Of a stretch of DNA of 64,000 nucleotides, positions 9,775 through 17,299 are shown one piece after another. This DNA is from [Flexibacter] sp. ATCC 35103. Lineage in GTDB: Bacteria > Bacteroidota > Bacteroidia > Flavobacteriales > Flavobacteriaceae. Each line of letters opens with the position of its first letter. The stretch's first letter is position 1. The stretch is from assembly GCF_001975985.1 (NCBI RefSeq), contig NZ_MTQF01000001.1:933586-997585 (forward strand). The letters run 5' to 3'. The notes beneath the pieces were generated by a model. It was not told the DNA's origin. It did no database searches and saw only the letters and a list, made by a program, of their open reading frames with translations. Made by a program: the position numbers and the translations under genes.

Positions 9775-10902
9775 ATGAAGTTTAAATTTCTATTTTTATT
9801 TTGCCTGGCGGTAGTAAACATCCAGGCTCAAACAAAAAAGCCAGTGGCTAAACCAAAGGCTCCGGTTACAAAAACAATTGCAAAAACAGATCCTAATGAT
9901 GGCATTTTTGCTACTATATCAACTACAAAAGGGGACATAGTTGTATCGTTAGAATATGTAAAAACACCGGTAACAGTAGCCAACTTTATTTCTTTGGCAG
10001 AAGGAAATAATCCTAATGTAAAAGTGGAAAGACTGAAAGGAAAACCTTTTTATGACGGATTAAAGTTTCACAGAGTCATCAATGATTTTATGATTCAGGG
10101 TGGAGATCCGGACGGAAACGGTTCAGGAGGTCCCGGATATGCTTTTAAAGATGAATTTGTAGAAGAACTGAAGTTTGAAAAAGGCGGTGTTCTTGCCATG
10201 GCAAATTCTGGTCCTGCAACAAACGGAAGCCAGTTTTTTATCACTCATAAAGAAACACCTTGGTTAAACGGAAAACATACTATTTTTGGTCACGTAGTTT
10301 CAGGAATGGACAATGTAAATAAAATTGTTCAGGATGATATTATGACAAAAATTACCATTACCCGCAAAGGCGATGCTGCAAAAAAATTTAATGCAGTAAA
10401 AGTTTTAGCTGATGATGTAAAAAAACAAGAAGCCAAAAAAGCCGAATCTCAAAAAGTAGTAAAAGATAAAGCTGCTTACTTTGCGGCTAATAAAGCAAAA
10501 GCTACGGCAACTGCATCAGGTTTAAAATACGTTATTACAAAAAAAGGAACTGGTGTTAAAGGAGCTGAAGGTTCTGCAATCTATTTTCACTATGCAGGAT
10601 ATTTTGAAGACGGAAATCTATTTGACAGCAGTATGGCCAGCGTAGCAAAAGCTTATGGTAAATATGATGCAAATCGCGATGCTCAAAAAGGATATCAGGC
10701 TTTTCCTTTTACAGTAGGTAAAAAGGACGGTATGATTCCTGGTTTTATTGAAGCATTGGATATGATGACTGACGGTGAAAAAGCAATATTCTTCATTCCT
10801 TCAAATTTAGCATATGGAGAAAAAGGTGCCGGAGGAGTAATTCCGCCAAATTCCACTTTGATTTTCGAAATTGAAACTTATCAAAATCAACCTGTAAAAT
10901 AA
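9775..10902 (+). CDS. Secreted cyclophilin-FKBP fusion, paralogue of the upstream gene
   Basis: This 375-residue protein has the same two-domain plan as its upstream neighbour. A cyclophilin domain with FHRVINDFMIQGGDPDGNGS and ANSGPATNGSQFFITHKETP occupies about 45-200. An FKBP domain with IYFHYAGYFEDGNLFDSS and AYGEKGAGGVIPPNSTLIFE occupies about 255-372. Its export signal is a cleavable one (CLAVVNIQAQ) rather than a lipoprotein signal, so it should be free in the periplasm or secreted. A Lys/Pro-rich linker follows the signal. A strong hairpin after the stop closes the nrnA-gldI-PPIase operon. Confidence 0.87.
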   Translation: MKFKFLFLFCLAVVNIQAQTKKPVAKPKAPVTKTIAKTDPNDGIFATISTTKGDIVVSLEYVKTPVTVANFISLAEGNNPNVKVERLKGKPFYDGLKFHRVINDFMIQGGDPDGNGSGGPGYAFKDEFVEELKFEKGGVLAMANSGPATNGSQFFITHKETPWLNGKHTIFGHVVSGMDNVNKIVQDDIMTKITITRKGDAAKKFNAVKVLADDVKKQEAKKAESQKVVKDKAAYFAANKAKATATASGLKYVITKKGTGVKGAEGSAIYFHYAGYFEDGNLFDSSMASVAKAYGKYDANRDAQKGYQAFPFTVGKKDGMIPGFIEALDMMTDGEKAIFFIPSNLAYGEKGAGGVIPPNSTLIFEIETYQNQPVK

Positions 10903-10930
10903 GATTTTACTTTTTAAGATATAATTAAAA

Positions 10931-10969
10931 AACCCATCAGAATATATATTTTGATGGGTTTCTTTTTTT
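10931..10969 (+). terminator. Rho-independent terminator of the gldI operon
   Basis: AACCCATCA and TGATGGGTT form a 9-bp stem followed by TCTTTTTTTC, 28 bases after the last isomerase stop. Confidence 0.85.
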
Positions 10970-11074
10970 CTGCAATACTATCAAATCCATAATTTTAAGA
11001 CCTAAATCGATCTTTAAAATAAACTCATAACAGCATTTGTATTTGATTTCTATTAAATCCTAAACTAAATAGTG

Positions 11075-11082
11075 TACCTTTG
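11075..11082 (+). promoter_or_regulatory. Likely -7 box for the EamA transporter gene
   Basis: TACCTTTG matches the Bacteroidota TAnnTTTG consensus and lies 33 bases before the ATG at 11116. I see no well-spaced -33 TTG. Confidence 0.5.
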
Positions 11083-11115
11083 CCGGCTTTATTTTTTTAA
11101 ACTAAACAAGTCAAG

Positions 11116-12012
11116 ATGTCACAAAACAATGTATTAAAGGGAGTTTTTTTAGTAGCAATAGGTGCTACAACTTACGGAATGTTAGCCACTTTTGTAAAAA
11201 TGGCTTATTCAGAAGGATATACAACCGCTGAAGTAACCACATCTCAATTTGTATTAGGAATCATTGGAATTTTATTGATAAACGCTTTTCAAAAAGCAAA
11301 ACATAAAGAGAATGTTGTAAAAGCAACCAAAAAAAATATTTTTAGCTTAATGCTTGCCGGAACTTCATTGGGTATGACCAGTTTATTCTATTATCTGGCG
11401 GTAAAATATATTCCGGTTTCTATTGGTATCGTTTTATTAATGCAAACGGTTTGGATGGGTGTTTTACTTGAAATGATCTTAGAAAAAAAACTTCCTTCAA
11501 AACAAAAAGTCATTGCTGTATTTATAGTTCTTATAGGTACTGTTTTAGCAACAAATATTATTCATAATGATGTAGCTCTTGATTGGCGCGGTCTTGCATG
11601 GGGAATTCTGGCTGCAGCATCTTTTACTACAACAATGTTTACAGCAAATAGCGTGGCAACCGAAATTTCATCTGCACAACGTAGTTTATACATGCTTTTG
11701 GGCGGATCTATAATCGTATTTTCATTTGCAATTGCGACTCAGGTAACCCCTTTTAACTTTGAAATTTTCATGAAATGGGGAATTATACTAGCACTGTTTG
11801 GAACTATTATTCCTCCAATGTTAATGACTGCTGGTTTCCCGTTAACCGGAATTGGATTGGGTAGTATTGTATCTGCGCTTGAACTTCCAGTTTCTGTAAT
11901 GATGGCTTATATATTATTAGATGAAAAAGTGATCTTGTCACAATGGATAGGAATCGTTTTAATCATTTTTGCCATAATTATCATGAATGTAAATTTTAAG
12001 AGAAAAAATTAA
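11116..12012 (+). CDS. EamA/DMT-family transporter
   Basis: The 298-residue protein has about ten hydrophobic helices in two repeats of five, the mark of the drug/metabolite transporter superfamily. Examples are GVFLVAIGATTYGMLATFVK at the N-terminus and LPVSVMMAYILLDEKVILSQ in the second EamA repeat (near 255-275). Family members move amino acids, metabolites or drugs across the inner membrane, and the substrate cannot be told from sequence. It has its own promoter box and is followed by a DoxX-like gene. Confidence 0.85.
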   Translation: MSQNNVLKGVFLVAIGATTYGMLATFVKMAYSEGYTTAEVTTSQFVLGIIGILLINAFQKAKHKENVVKATKKNIFSLMLAGTSLGMTSLFYYLAVKYIPVSIGIVLLMQTVWMGVLLEMILEKKLPSKQKVIAVFIVLIGTVLATNIIHNDVALDWRGLAWGILAAASFTTTMFTANSVATEISSAQRSLYMLLGGSIIVFSFAIATQVTPFNFEIFMKWGIILALFGTIIPPMLMTAGFPLTGIGLGSIVSALELPVSVMMAYILLDEKVILSQWIGIVLIIFAIIIMNVNFKRKN

Positions 12013-12102
12013 CTTATTTTGCAAACCATTAAAAAAAAGGTATTTGTAATGCAATAATTGTTAATTTTTTTATAAATTCGTGACAAATAATTACATATCA
12101 TC

Positions 12103-12459
12103 ATGAATTTACCTTGGCATTTATATTTAATGGCTGTTCTCTATATTATTGCCGGACTAAATCATTTTAGAAATCCCGGAATGTATGTCAGAATCATTCC
12201 GCCATTTTTTTCAAACCCCAAATTAATAAATTTTTTAAGTGGAGGAGCCGAAATTGTTTTAGGCATCCTCTTAATGGTTAATTGCACAACAAATTTTGCT
12301 GCGTGGGGAATTATAGCATTACTAATTGCTGTATTTCCGGCAAATCTTTTCATGTATCAAAATAAAAAAGCAAGTTTTGGCTTACCAAACTGGATTTTAT
12401 TTGTACGTTTGCCCTTACAATTTGTTTTGATTTTCTGGGCATACCAATATACCCTTTAA
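12103..12459 (+). CDS. DoxX-like small membrane protein
   Basis: This 118-residue protein has four hydrophobic helices. Its opening WHLYLMAVLYIIAGLNHFRNP and LSGGAEIVLGILLMV are typical of the DoxX/MauE group, which is often annotated simply as DoxX family membrane protein. The function is not known for this subgroup; some members take part in thiol or quinone chemistry. It is 29 bases upstream of aqpZ on the same strand and may be cotranscribed with it. Confidence 0.7.
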   Translation: MNLPWHLYLMAVLYIIAGLNHFRNPGMYVRIIPPFFSNPKLINFLSGGAEIVLGILLMVNCTTNFAAWGIIALLIAVFPANLFMYQNKKASFGLPNWILFVRLPLQFVLIFWAYQYTL

Positions 12460-12488
12460 CAATCAACTATTAATTAAATTATTTTATT

Positions 12489-13208
12489 ATGAAAAAATTA
12501 TTTGCAGAGTTCTTTGGAACTTATTGGCTAGTTTTTGGAGGTTGTGGAAGCGCACTTTTTGCAGCTGGATATCCTACTTTAGGGATCGGATTTGCTGGTG
12601 TTGCACTTGCATTTGGTTTAACAGTATTAACGATGGCATATGCTGTGGGTCATATTTCCGGAGGACATTTTAATCCTGCGGTTTCTCTTGGTTTATGGGC
12701 AGGCGGCAGATTTCCTGCAAAAGATCTTTTACCTTATATTATTTCACAATGTATTGGCGCAATTGCCGCTGCAGGAACATTATTTATTATCTGGACCGGT
12801 AAGGCAGGAAATGCTATTAACAATTTGCAAGCCGGAGCTTTTGCTTCAAATGGTTACGGGGCATTCTCTCCAGACGGATATTCTTTGCAATCTGCATTTA
12901 TAGCAGAATTTTTATTGACATTCTTTTTCCTGATCATTATTCTTGGAGCTACAGATAAATGTGCAAACACTAATTTCTGCGGTATAGCAATTGGTTTAGC
13001 CCTGACTTTAATTCACTTAATAAGTATTCCAATTACAAATACTTCTGTAAACCCTGCCAGATCACTATCACAAGCTATTTTTACAGGAGGAGAACCATTA
13101 TCACAAGTTTGGTTATTTTGGGTAGCACCAATTTTAGGCGCTATTCTGGCCGGATTTATATACAAAACATTATTACAAAAGAATGACGAAACGGAGCATT
13201 CAGCTTAA
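12489..13208 (+). CDS. aqpZ: Aquaporin Z
   Basis: The 239-residue channel has six transmembrane helices and both NPA half-helices: [11 protein letters not shown] (Asn62) and [14 protein letters not shown] (Asn188, with the selectivity-filter Arg191). The opening [20 protein letters not shown] is diagnostic for AqpZ. The narrow-pore residues look like the water-specific type rather than the glycerol type, which would have Asp after the second NPA. It allows water flow across the inner membrane. A terminator-like hairpin follows. Confidence 0.9.
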   Translation: MKKLFAEFFGTYWLVFGGCGSALFAAGYPTLGIGFAGVALAFGLTVLTMAYAVGHISGGHFNPAVSLGLWAGGRFPAKDLLPYIISQCIGAIAAAGTLFIIWTGKAGNAINNLQAGAFASNGYGAFSPDGYSLQSAFIAEFLLTFFFLIIILGATDKCANTNFCGIAIGLALTLIHLISIPITNTSVNPARSLSQAIFTGGEPLSQVWLFWVAPILGAILAGFIYKTLLQKNDETEHSA

Positions 13209-13241
13209 TAATCGTTAATATTTACATTATAACGTACTTTT

Positions 13242-13287
13242 AAAGAGAAAATCAGATATATTTATATTCGGTTTTCTCTTTTTTTAT
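13242..13287 (+). terminator. Terminator after aqpZ
   Basis: AAGAGAAAA pairs with TTTTCTCTT across a 20-base A/T-rich loop, and a T-run follows. Confidence 0.6.
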
Positions 13288-13352
13288 ATGCCAATGCTTT
13301 AGGTTCTCTTTTAGAAAACAGATCAAAATGTATCAATCAAATTCTACTTTTC

Positions 13353-14180
13353 ATGAATGATATTATAGCATATTTTAGTACGATTCCGTCTTCACACAGA
13401 AGTTTGATACTCATTGGCGGGATTACCATTTTTTGGCTGATCGAAAATACATTCCCCCTATTCAGGATGCAATATCGAAAATGGCAACATGCAGGAATCA
13501 ATTTCTTCCTGACTTTTACCACCATTATTGTCAATTTTGTTTTAGCTTTTATATTAATTAAAACTGCCAATTGGACAACCGAAAATAATTTTGGATTGCT
13601 GCAATGGCTGCCTAAAATACCCATTTGGTTATATACCCTAATTGGTTTACTTCTATTAGACCTGATTGGTGCATATCTGGCTCATTATATTCAGCATAAA
13701 ATAAAATTTTTATGGCGTTTTCATATTGTTCATCATACAGATACCTGGATTGATACCACAACTGCCAACAGACACCATCCGGGAGAAAGTATTATTAGAT
13801 TTATATTTACAACTCTTGGGGTTTTAATAGTTGGAAGTCCAATGTGGATGGTTTTCTTGTACCAAAGTCTGTCTGTTATTTTTTCACAATTTAATCATGC
13901 AAATATTTCTCTACCCAATAAGCTGGATGCTATGTTGAGTTATTTTATTATTTCTCCTAACATGCACAAAGTTCATCACCATTATATTCTACCTTATACA
14001 GATAGTAATTATGGTAACATTTTTTCTGTTTGGGATCGTATTTTCGGCACTTTTACAACGCTTCCAAAAGAAGAATTAATTTACGGAGTAGACACTCATA
14101 TGAGTTCAGAAGAAAACAATAGATTGAAAAATTTATTGCAAATTCCGTTTCAAAAATCAAGATCTGCAAAAAACAGTTAA
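13353..14180 (+). CDS. Sterol desaturase / fatty acid hydroxylase family membrane protein
   Basis: The 275-residue membrane protein carries the histidine clusters of the di-iron hydroxylase family: an HYIQH-type motif near 111, HIVHHTD near 125, NRHHPGE near 140, and HKVHHHY near 209. These bind two irons at the membrane face and serve to hydroxylate or desaturate lipids. The natural lipid substrate cannot be read from sequence. It has N- and mid-protein membrane helices and a soluble C-terminus. It is a single gene after aqpZ. Confidence 0.85.
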   Translation: MNDIIAYFSTIPSSHRSLILIGGITIFWLIENTFPLFRMQYRKWQHAGINFFLTFTTIIVNFVLAFILIKTANWTTENNFGLLQWLPKIPIWLYTLIGLLLLDLIGAYLAHYIQHKIKFLWRFHIVHHTDTWIDTTTANRHHPGESIIRFIFTTLGVLIVGSPMWMVFLYQSLSVIFSQFNHANISLPNKLDAMLSYFIISPNMHKVHHHYILPYTDSNYGNIFSVWDRIFGTFTTLPKEELIYGVDTHMSSEENNRLKNLLQIPFQKSRSAKNS

Positions 14181-14297
14181 AATCATTAAAAAAAATATCA
14201 CAGATCGAACCAACTAATTATTTTTTTTATTAATATTGATACTTAAATTGAAAATCAATCTATTAATCATTAACCCCTATTTTGAATTAATTTTCAC

Positions 14298-14579
14298 GTG
14301 ATGAAAAAGAGTAACCGCAAAGAATTGAATTGGGAACAAACCGAAAAACTTGTTTCGTTAGCCTTAGAAGAAAAAAATCCATTTGAGATCATAAAAAAAG
14401 AATTTGGATTGGCAGAAAAAGAAGTTCTGGAAATCATGAAAAAGAAGATGCCACTTGAAAAATTTGAAATGTGGAAAAAGAAGGCAATTGCAAATAAACC
14501 AAAACCAAAACCCGTTAAAATAGATGATTTTGATGAAGATCTGGATGGTAAATATTATATAAAAAACAAGCTAGACTAA
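14298..14579 (+). CDS. Small conserved protein, DUF2805/TIGR03643 type
   Basis: This 93-residue, highly charged, soluble protein has a helix-turn-helix-like opening (ELNWEQTEKLVSLALEEKNP, then FEIIKKEFGLAEKEVLEIMK) typical of the small DUF2805 family. The C-terminal third is Lys/Pro-rich and probably flexible. The function is unknown. The opening repeats Trp and Leu spacing seen in small DNA-binding folds, but that is only suggestive. The gene has its own terminator. Confidence 0.7.
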   Translation: MMKKSNRKELNWEQTEKLVSLALEEKNPFEIIKKEFGLAEKEVLEIMKKKMPLEKFEMWKKKAIANKPKPKPVKIDDFDEDLDGKYYIKNKLD

Positions 14580-14584
14580 AACAG

Positions 14585-14611
14585 AACTCCTGAAATTCAG
14601 GAGTTTTTTTA
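14585..14611 (+). terminator. Terminator after the DUF2805 gene
   Basis: AACTCCTGAA/TTCAGGAGTT is a perfect palindromic stem followed by a T-run, 6 bases after the stop. Confidence 0.85.
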
Positions 14612-14678
14612 TATTTTTAATCTAATTGTAACTTTTTTGCTTTTTATAAGTCAAATACAAATAACTAAACACTAAGAA

Positions 14679-16538
14679 ATGAAAAAAATACTTTACACCT
14701 TAGCTCTTGCAGTCACTCTTTGGAGCTGTAAAACAGGAAGCTCATCAGGTGCCGCAAAAAGCAATGTCGTAGATGTAACTATAAATCTAATTGATGTAAA
14801 AGACGATAAAGTTTTAGTGACTGTTACGCCACCACAAATCAAAACGGACGAAATCATTTACAGCATTCCAAAAACAGTTCCGGGAACTTATTCTACTGAT
14901 AATTACGGTAAATATTCTGATGGATTTAAAGCTTTTGATGCTAAGGGAAATGAACTGGCAGTAAAAAGAATTGATGATAATTCCTGGTCAATTTCTAATG
15001 CAAAAACATTAAAAAAAGTGACTTATCTGGTAGGCGATACTTTTGATACTGAAAAAGGAACCGGATTTGGTAATGATGACGTTTTTTCGCCGGCAGGAAC
15101 GAATATTAATGCAGGAATTAACTTCATGGTTAACACGCATGGTTTTGTAGGTTATTTTCAGGATAAACTAAATGTGCCTTATAAAGTTACGATTACGCAT
15201 CCTGAAACACTTTGGGGCGCAACTTCTATGACTGATGAAGATGCCAGCAAAACAAGCGATGTATTTACAACGCCTCGTTATGCTGTTTTAGTCGAAAACC
15301 CTATCATGTATTCTAAACCGGATTATACGACTTTTAACGTAAACGGAATGGATATTCTGATTGCTGTTTATTCTCCTACCGGAAAATTTACTGCTGAAAG
15401 TATTACTCCGGAAATGAAAACGATGATGACGGCGCAGAAAAACTTTTTGGGTAAAGTAAATGCTACTAAAAAATATACGGTTTTATTGTATTTATCAAGC
15501 ATGGCCAAAGATGATGCCCACGGTTTTGGAGCTTTAGAACATCCTACAGCAACTACAGTTGTTTTACCGGAATCTATGCCAAAAGAAAAATTGGTAGAAT
15601 CTATGAAAGATGTAGTTTCTCATGAATTTTTTCATATTGTAACTCCTCTTACCATTCACTCAAAAGAAATTCAGTATTTTGATTATAATGCCCCAAAAAT
15701 GTCAGAGCATTTATGGATGTATGAAGGTGTAACAGAATATTTTGCTAACCTGTTTCAAATCAATCAGGGATTAATTGGCGAAACTGAATTCTATACGCGT
15801 ATTGCTGATAAAATAGAACAGGCAAAAGATTTAAACGATACGATGTCATTTACTTTAATGAGTAAAAATGTACTGGAACAACCTTACAAAGATCAATACT
15901 TAAATGTATATCAAAAAGGTGCATTGATTGGTATGTGCATTGACATTATCATTAGAGAAAAAAGTAATGGAGAAAGAGGAATCCTGGATCTAATGCATAA
16001 ATTAGCTAACGAATATGGTGTTGAAAAACCATTTAACGATGACGAGCTTTTTGCTAAAATCACGCAATTGACTTATCCTGAAGTTGGTGAATTTTTAACC
16101 AAATATGTTGCTGGAACAACTCCAATTCCTTACGATTTTTATTTGGCTAAAGTGGGTGTAACAAAAGCATCTGAAAAAACTCCGGGAGCAATTTTCATTA
16201 AAGGACAAGCTCCTTATATTGGTGTTGATAAAGCAACCAAAATAATCAGCGTTCGTCCTGATGTTGATTTAAATGTATTTTTTACTAATTTAAATCTTAA
16301 AGCAGGCGATCAGATCATTTCTGTAAATAATAAAACCTATAACTTAGATAATATCTATGATCTGATTACAGAAAGTGAAAACTGGAAAGAAAATGATCCA
16401 ATTGCTATTAAAATCAAGCGTGCCGGAGCAGAACAAACCATAAAAGGAACTGTAAAAGTACCATCTGAAGAAAAAGAAACGTTTAAAGCTACAGACGCTT
16501 CAAAAGAGAAACTTAAAAATGCATGGTTAAAAGGATAA
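14679..16538 (+). CDS. M61-family (glycyl aminopeptidase-like) metallopeptidase, lipoprotein
   Basis: The 619-residue protein has a lipoprotein signal (LAVTLWSC, Cys17). An N-terminal beta domain of about 200 residues is typical of M61. The thermolysin-like catalytic domain has the zinc motif HEFFH at 315-319 and the third ligand in YEGVTEYFA (Glu349). A PDZ domain (about 510-600), with FFTNLNLKAGDQIISVNNKT, follows. M61 enzymes cleave peptides starting with Gly or Ala; this one should act at the envelope, anchored by lipid. It is transcribed alone and closed by a hairpin. Confidence 0.87.
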   Translation: MKKILYTLALAVTLWSCKTGSSSGAAKSNVVDVTINLIDVKDDKVLVTVTPPQIKTDEIIYSIPKTVPGTYSTDNYGKYSDGFKAFDAKGNELAVKRIDDNSWSISNAKTLKKVTYLVGDTFDTEKGTGFGNDDVFSPAGTNINAGINFMVNTHGFVGYFQDKLNVPYKVTITHPETLWGATSMTDEDASKTSDVFTTPRYAVLVENPIMYSKPDYTTFNVNGMDILIAVYSPTGKFTAESITPEMKTMMTAQKNFLGKVNATKKYTVLLYLSSMAKDDAHGFGALEHPTATTVVLPESMPKEKLVESMKDVVSHEFFHIVTPLTIHSKEIQYFDYNAPKMSEHLWMYEGVTEYFANLFQINQGLIGETEFYTRIADKIEQAKDLNDTMSFTLMSKNVLEQPYKDQYLNVYQKGALIGMCIDIIIREKSNGERGILDLMHKLANEYGVEKPFNDDELFAKITQLTYPEVGEFLTKYVAGTTPIPYDFYLAKVGVTKASEKTPGAIFIKGQAPYIGVDKATKIISVRPDVDLNVFFTNLNLKAGDQIISVNNKTYNLDNIYDLITESENWKENDPIAIKIKRAGAEQTIKGTVKVPSEEKETFKATDASKEKLKNAWLKG

Positions 16539-16561
16539 TTTCTTTTAATTAATCATCATAA

Positions 16562-16593
16562 AAAAAACCGACAATCACTTGTCGGTTTTTTTC
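16562..16593 (+). terminator. Terminator after the M61 gene
   Basis: AAAACCGACA and TGTCGGTTTT form a strong stem with a T-run, about 25 bases past the stop. Confidence 0.85.
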
Positions 16594-16599
16594 TATTAT

Positions 16600-16682
16600 G
16601 TCATTGCGAGGAACGAAGCAATCTCATTTTACATATCAATTTTACCTGTTGTTAGTGTGGTTGCTTCGTTCCTCGCAATGAC
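16600..16682. repeat. Long inverted repeat with CATTGCGAGGAACGAAGCAA arms
   Basis: Two 24-base arms (16600-16623 and 16659-16682) match as reverse complements at 23 of 24 positions, around a 35-base centre. It is far more GC-rich than its surroundings. The sequence belongs to a dispersed palindrome type that I recall seeing in many unrelated bacterial genomes. No coding role is apparent; a short open frame across it is incidental. Confidence 0.85.
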
Positions 16683-16697
16683 TTTGCGTGTGTATCT

Positions 16698-17141
16698 TTA
16701 TTTCTTAACCGGAAATTTCCAGTCAAATTCGTCTTTATCGTTAATAATTGCACCAACTTCAAACTTTACTACTTCATCAAATTCAGTTTGAAGAATAAAC
16801 CAATTGTCTTCATTAAAATAATTCTCAAAAGTATCAAAAGTTTCCTGTGTATATTTTGTGATTCCTTTTGTTGCTAAATCTTTCTTTACATCAGCAATTT
16901 TTCTTCCGATAAGTTTGAATCCAAAAACTTCCAAATCATTGCTTGAAGCCACTACATAACCTAATTTCAAGTCTTCTTCCTGATAAAATGTCAATCTGAT
17001 TTTTTGTGCATTGTATACAAAAATCACATTGTCATCTTCGTCTTTATAATTTTTATCAGGTTTTCCTAAAGCAGCGGTTACATCGTTTTGCTTCATTCCG
17101 AAAAGCAATTTATCAATTCCTGATTTTAGATTTATTTTCAT
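16698..17141 (-). CDS. Conserved protein of unknown function
   Basis: This 147-residue protein has no signal peptide and no membrane helix. The opening INLKSGIDKLLFGMKQNDVT, then AALGKPDKNY, resembles the SmpA/OmlA-type alpha-beta unit in which a short helix is followed by LGxPD. I would not extend the match to the rest. The C-terminal part alternates short beta strands with acidic loops. It lies alone between two intergenic repeats and is convergent with the M61 gene. Confidence 0.6.
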   Translation of the reverse strand: MKINLKSGIDKLLFGMKQNDVTAALGKPDKNYKDEDDNVIFVYNAQKIRLTFYQEEDLKLGYVVASSNDLEVFGFKLIGRKIADVKKDLATKGITKYTQETFDTFENYFNEDNWFILQTEFDEVVKFEVGAIINDKDEFDWKFPVKK

Positions 17142-17257
17142 ATTTGATTGTCTTTATTTGAAATGCAAATTTCGTAAAGTTTTTTTGTTATTCGCCACGA
17201 ATTCACGAATTATACTAACTTAATCTTTTTTCTTGTCTGGCTGAGTCTGATAAACTT

Positions 17258-17290
17258 AGACCTGACTGGTTTTAAAAACCTGTCAGGTCT
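17258..17290. repeat. AGACCTGAC/GTCAGGTCT palindrome
   Basis: AGACCTGACTGGTTTT pairs with AAAACCTGTCAGGTCT with one mismatch. It is just downstream of the GH92 gene on the minus strand and could end its transcript. A close relative, with CCCGACAGG arms, lies at 33759-33791, and half of one lies at the window's end. Confidence 0.75.
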
Positions 17291-17299
17291 AAAACGAAA

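Noticed and set aside
16579..16791. 70-residue open frame downstream of the M61 gene
   Set aside because: It runs through a terminator and the inverted repeat and into the antisense of the next gene.
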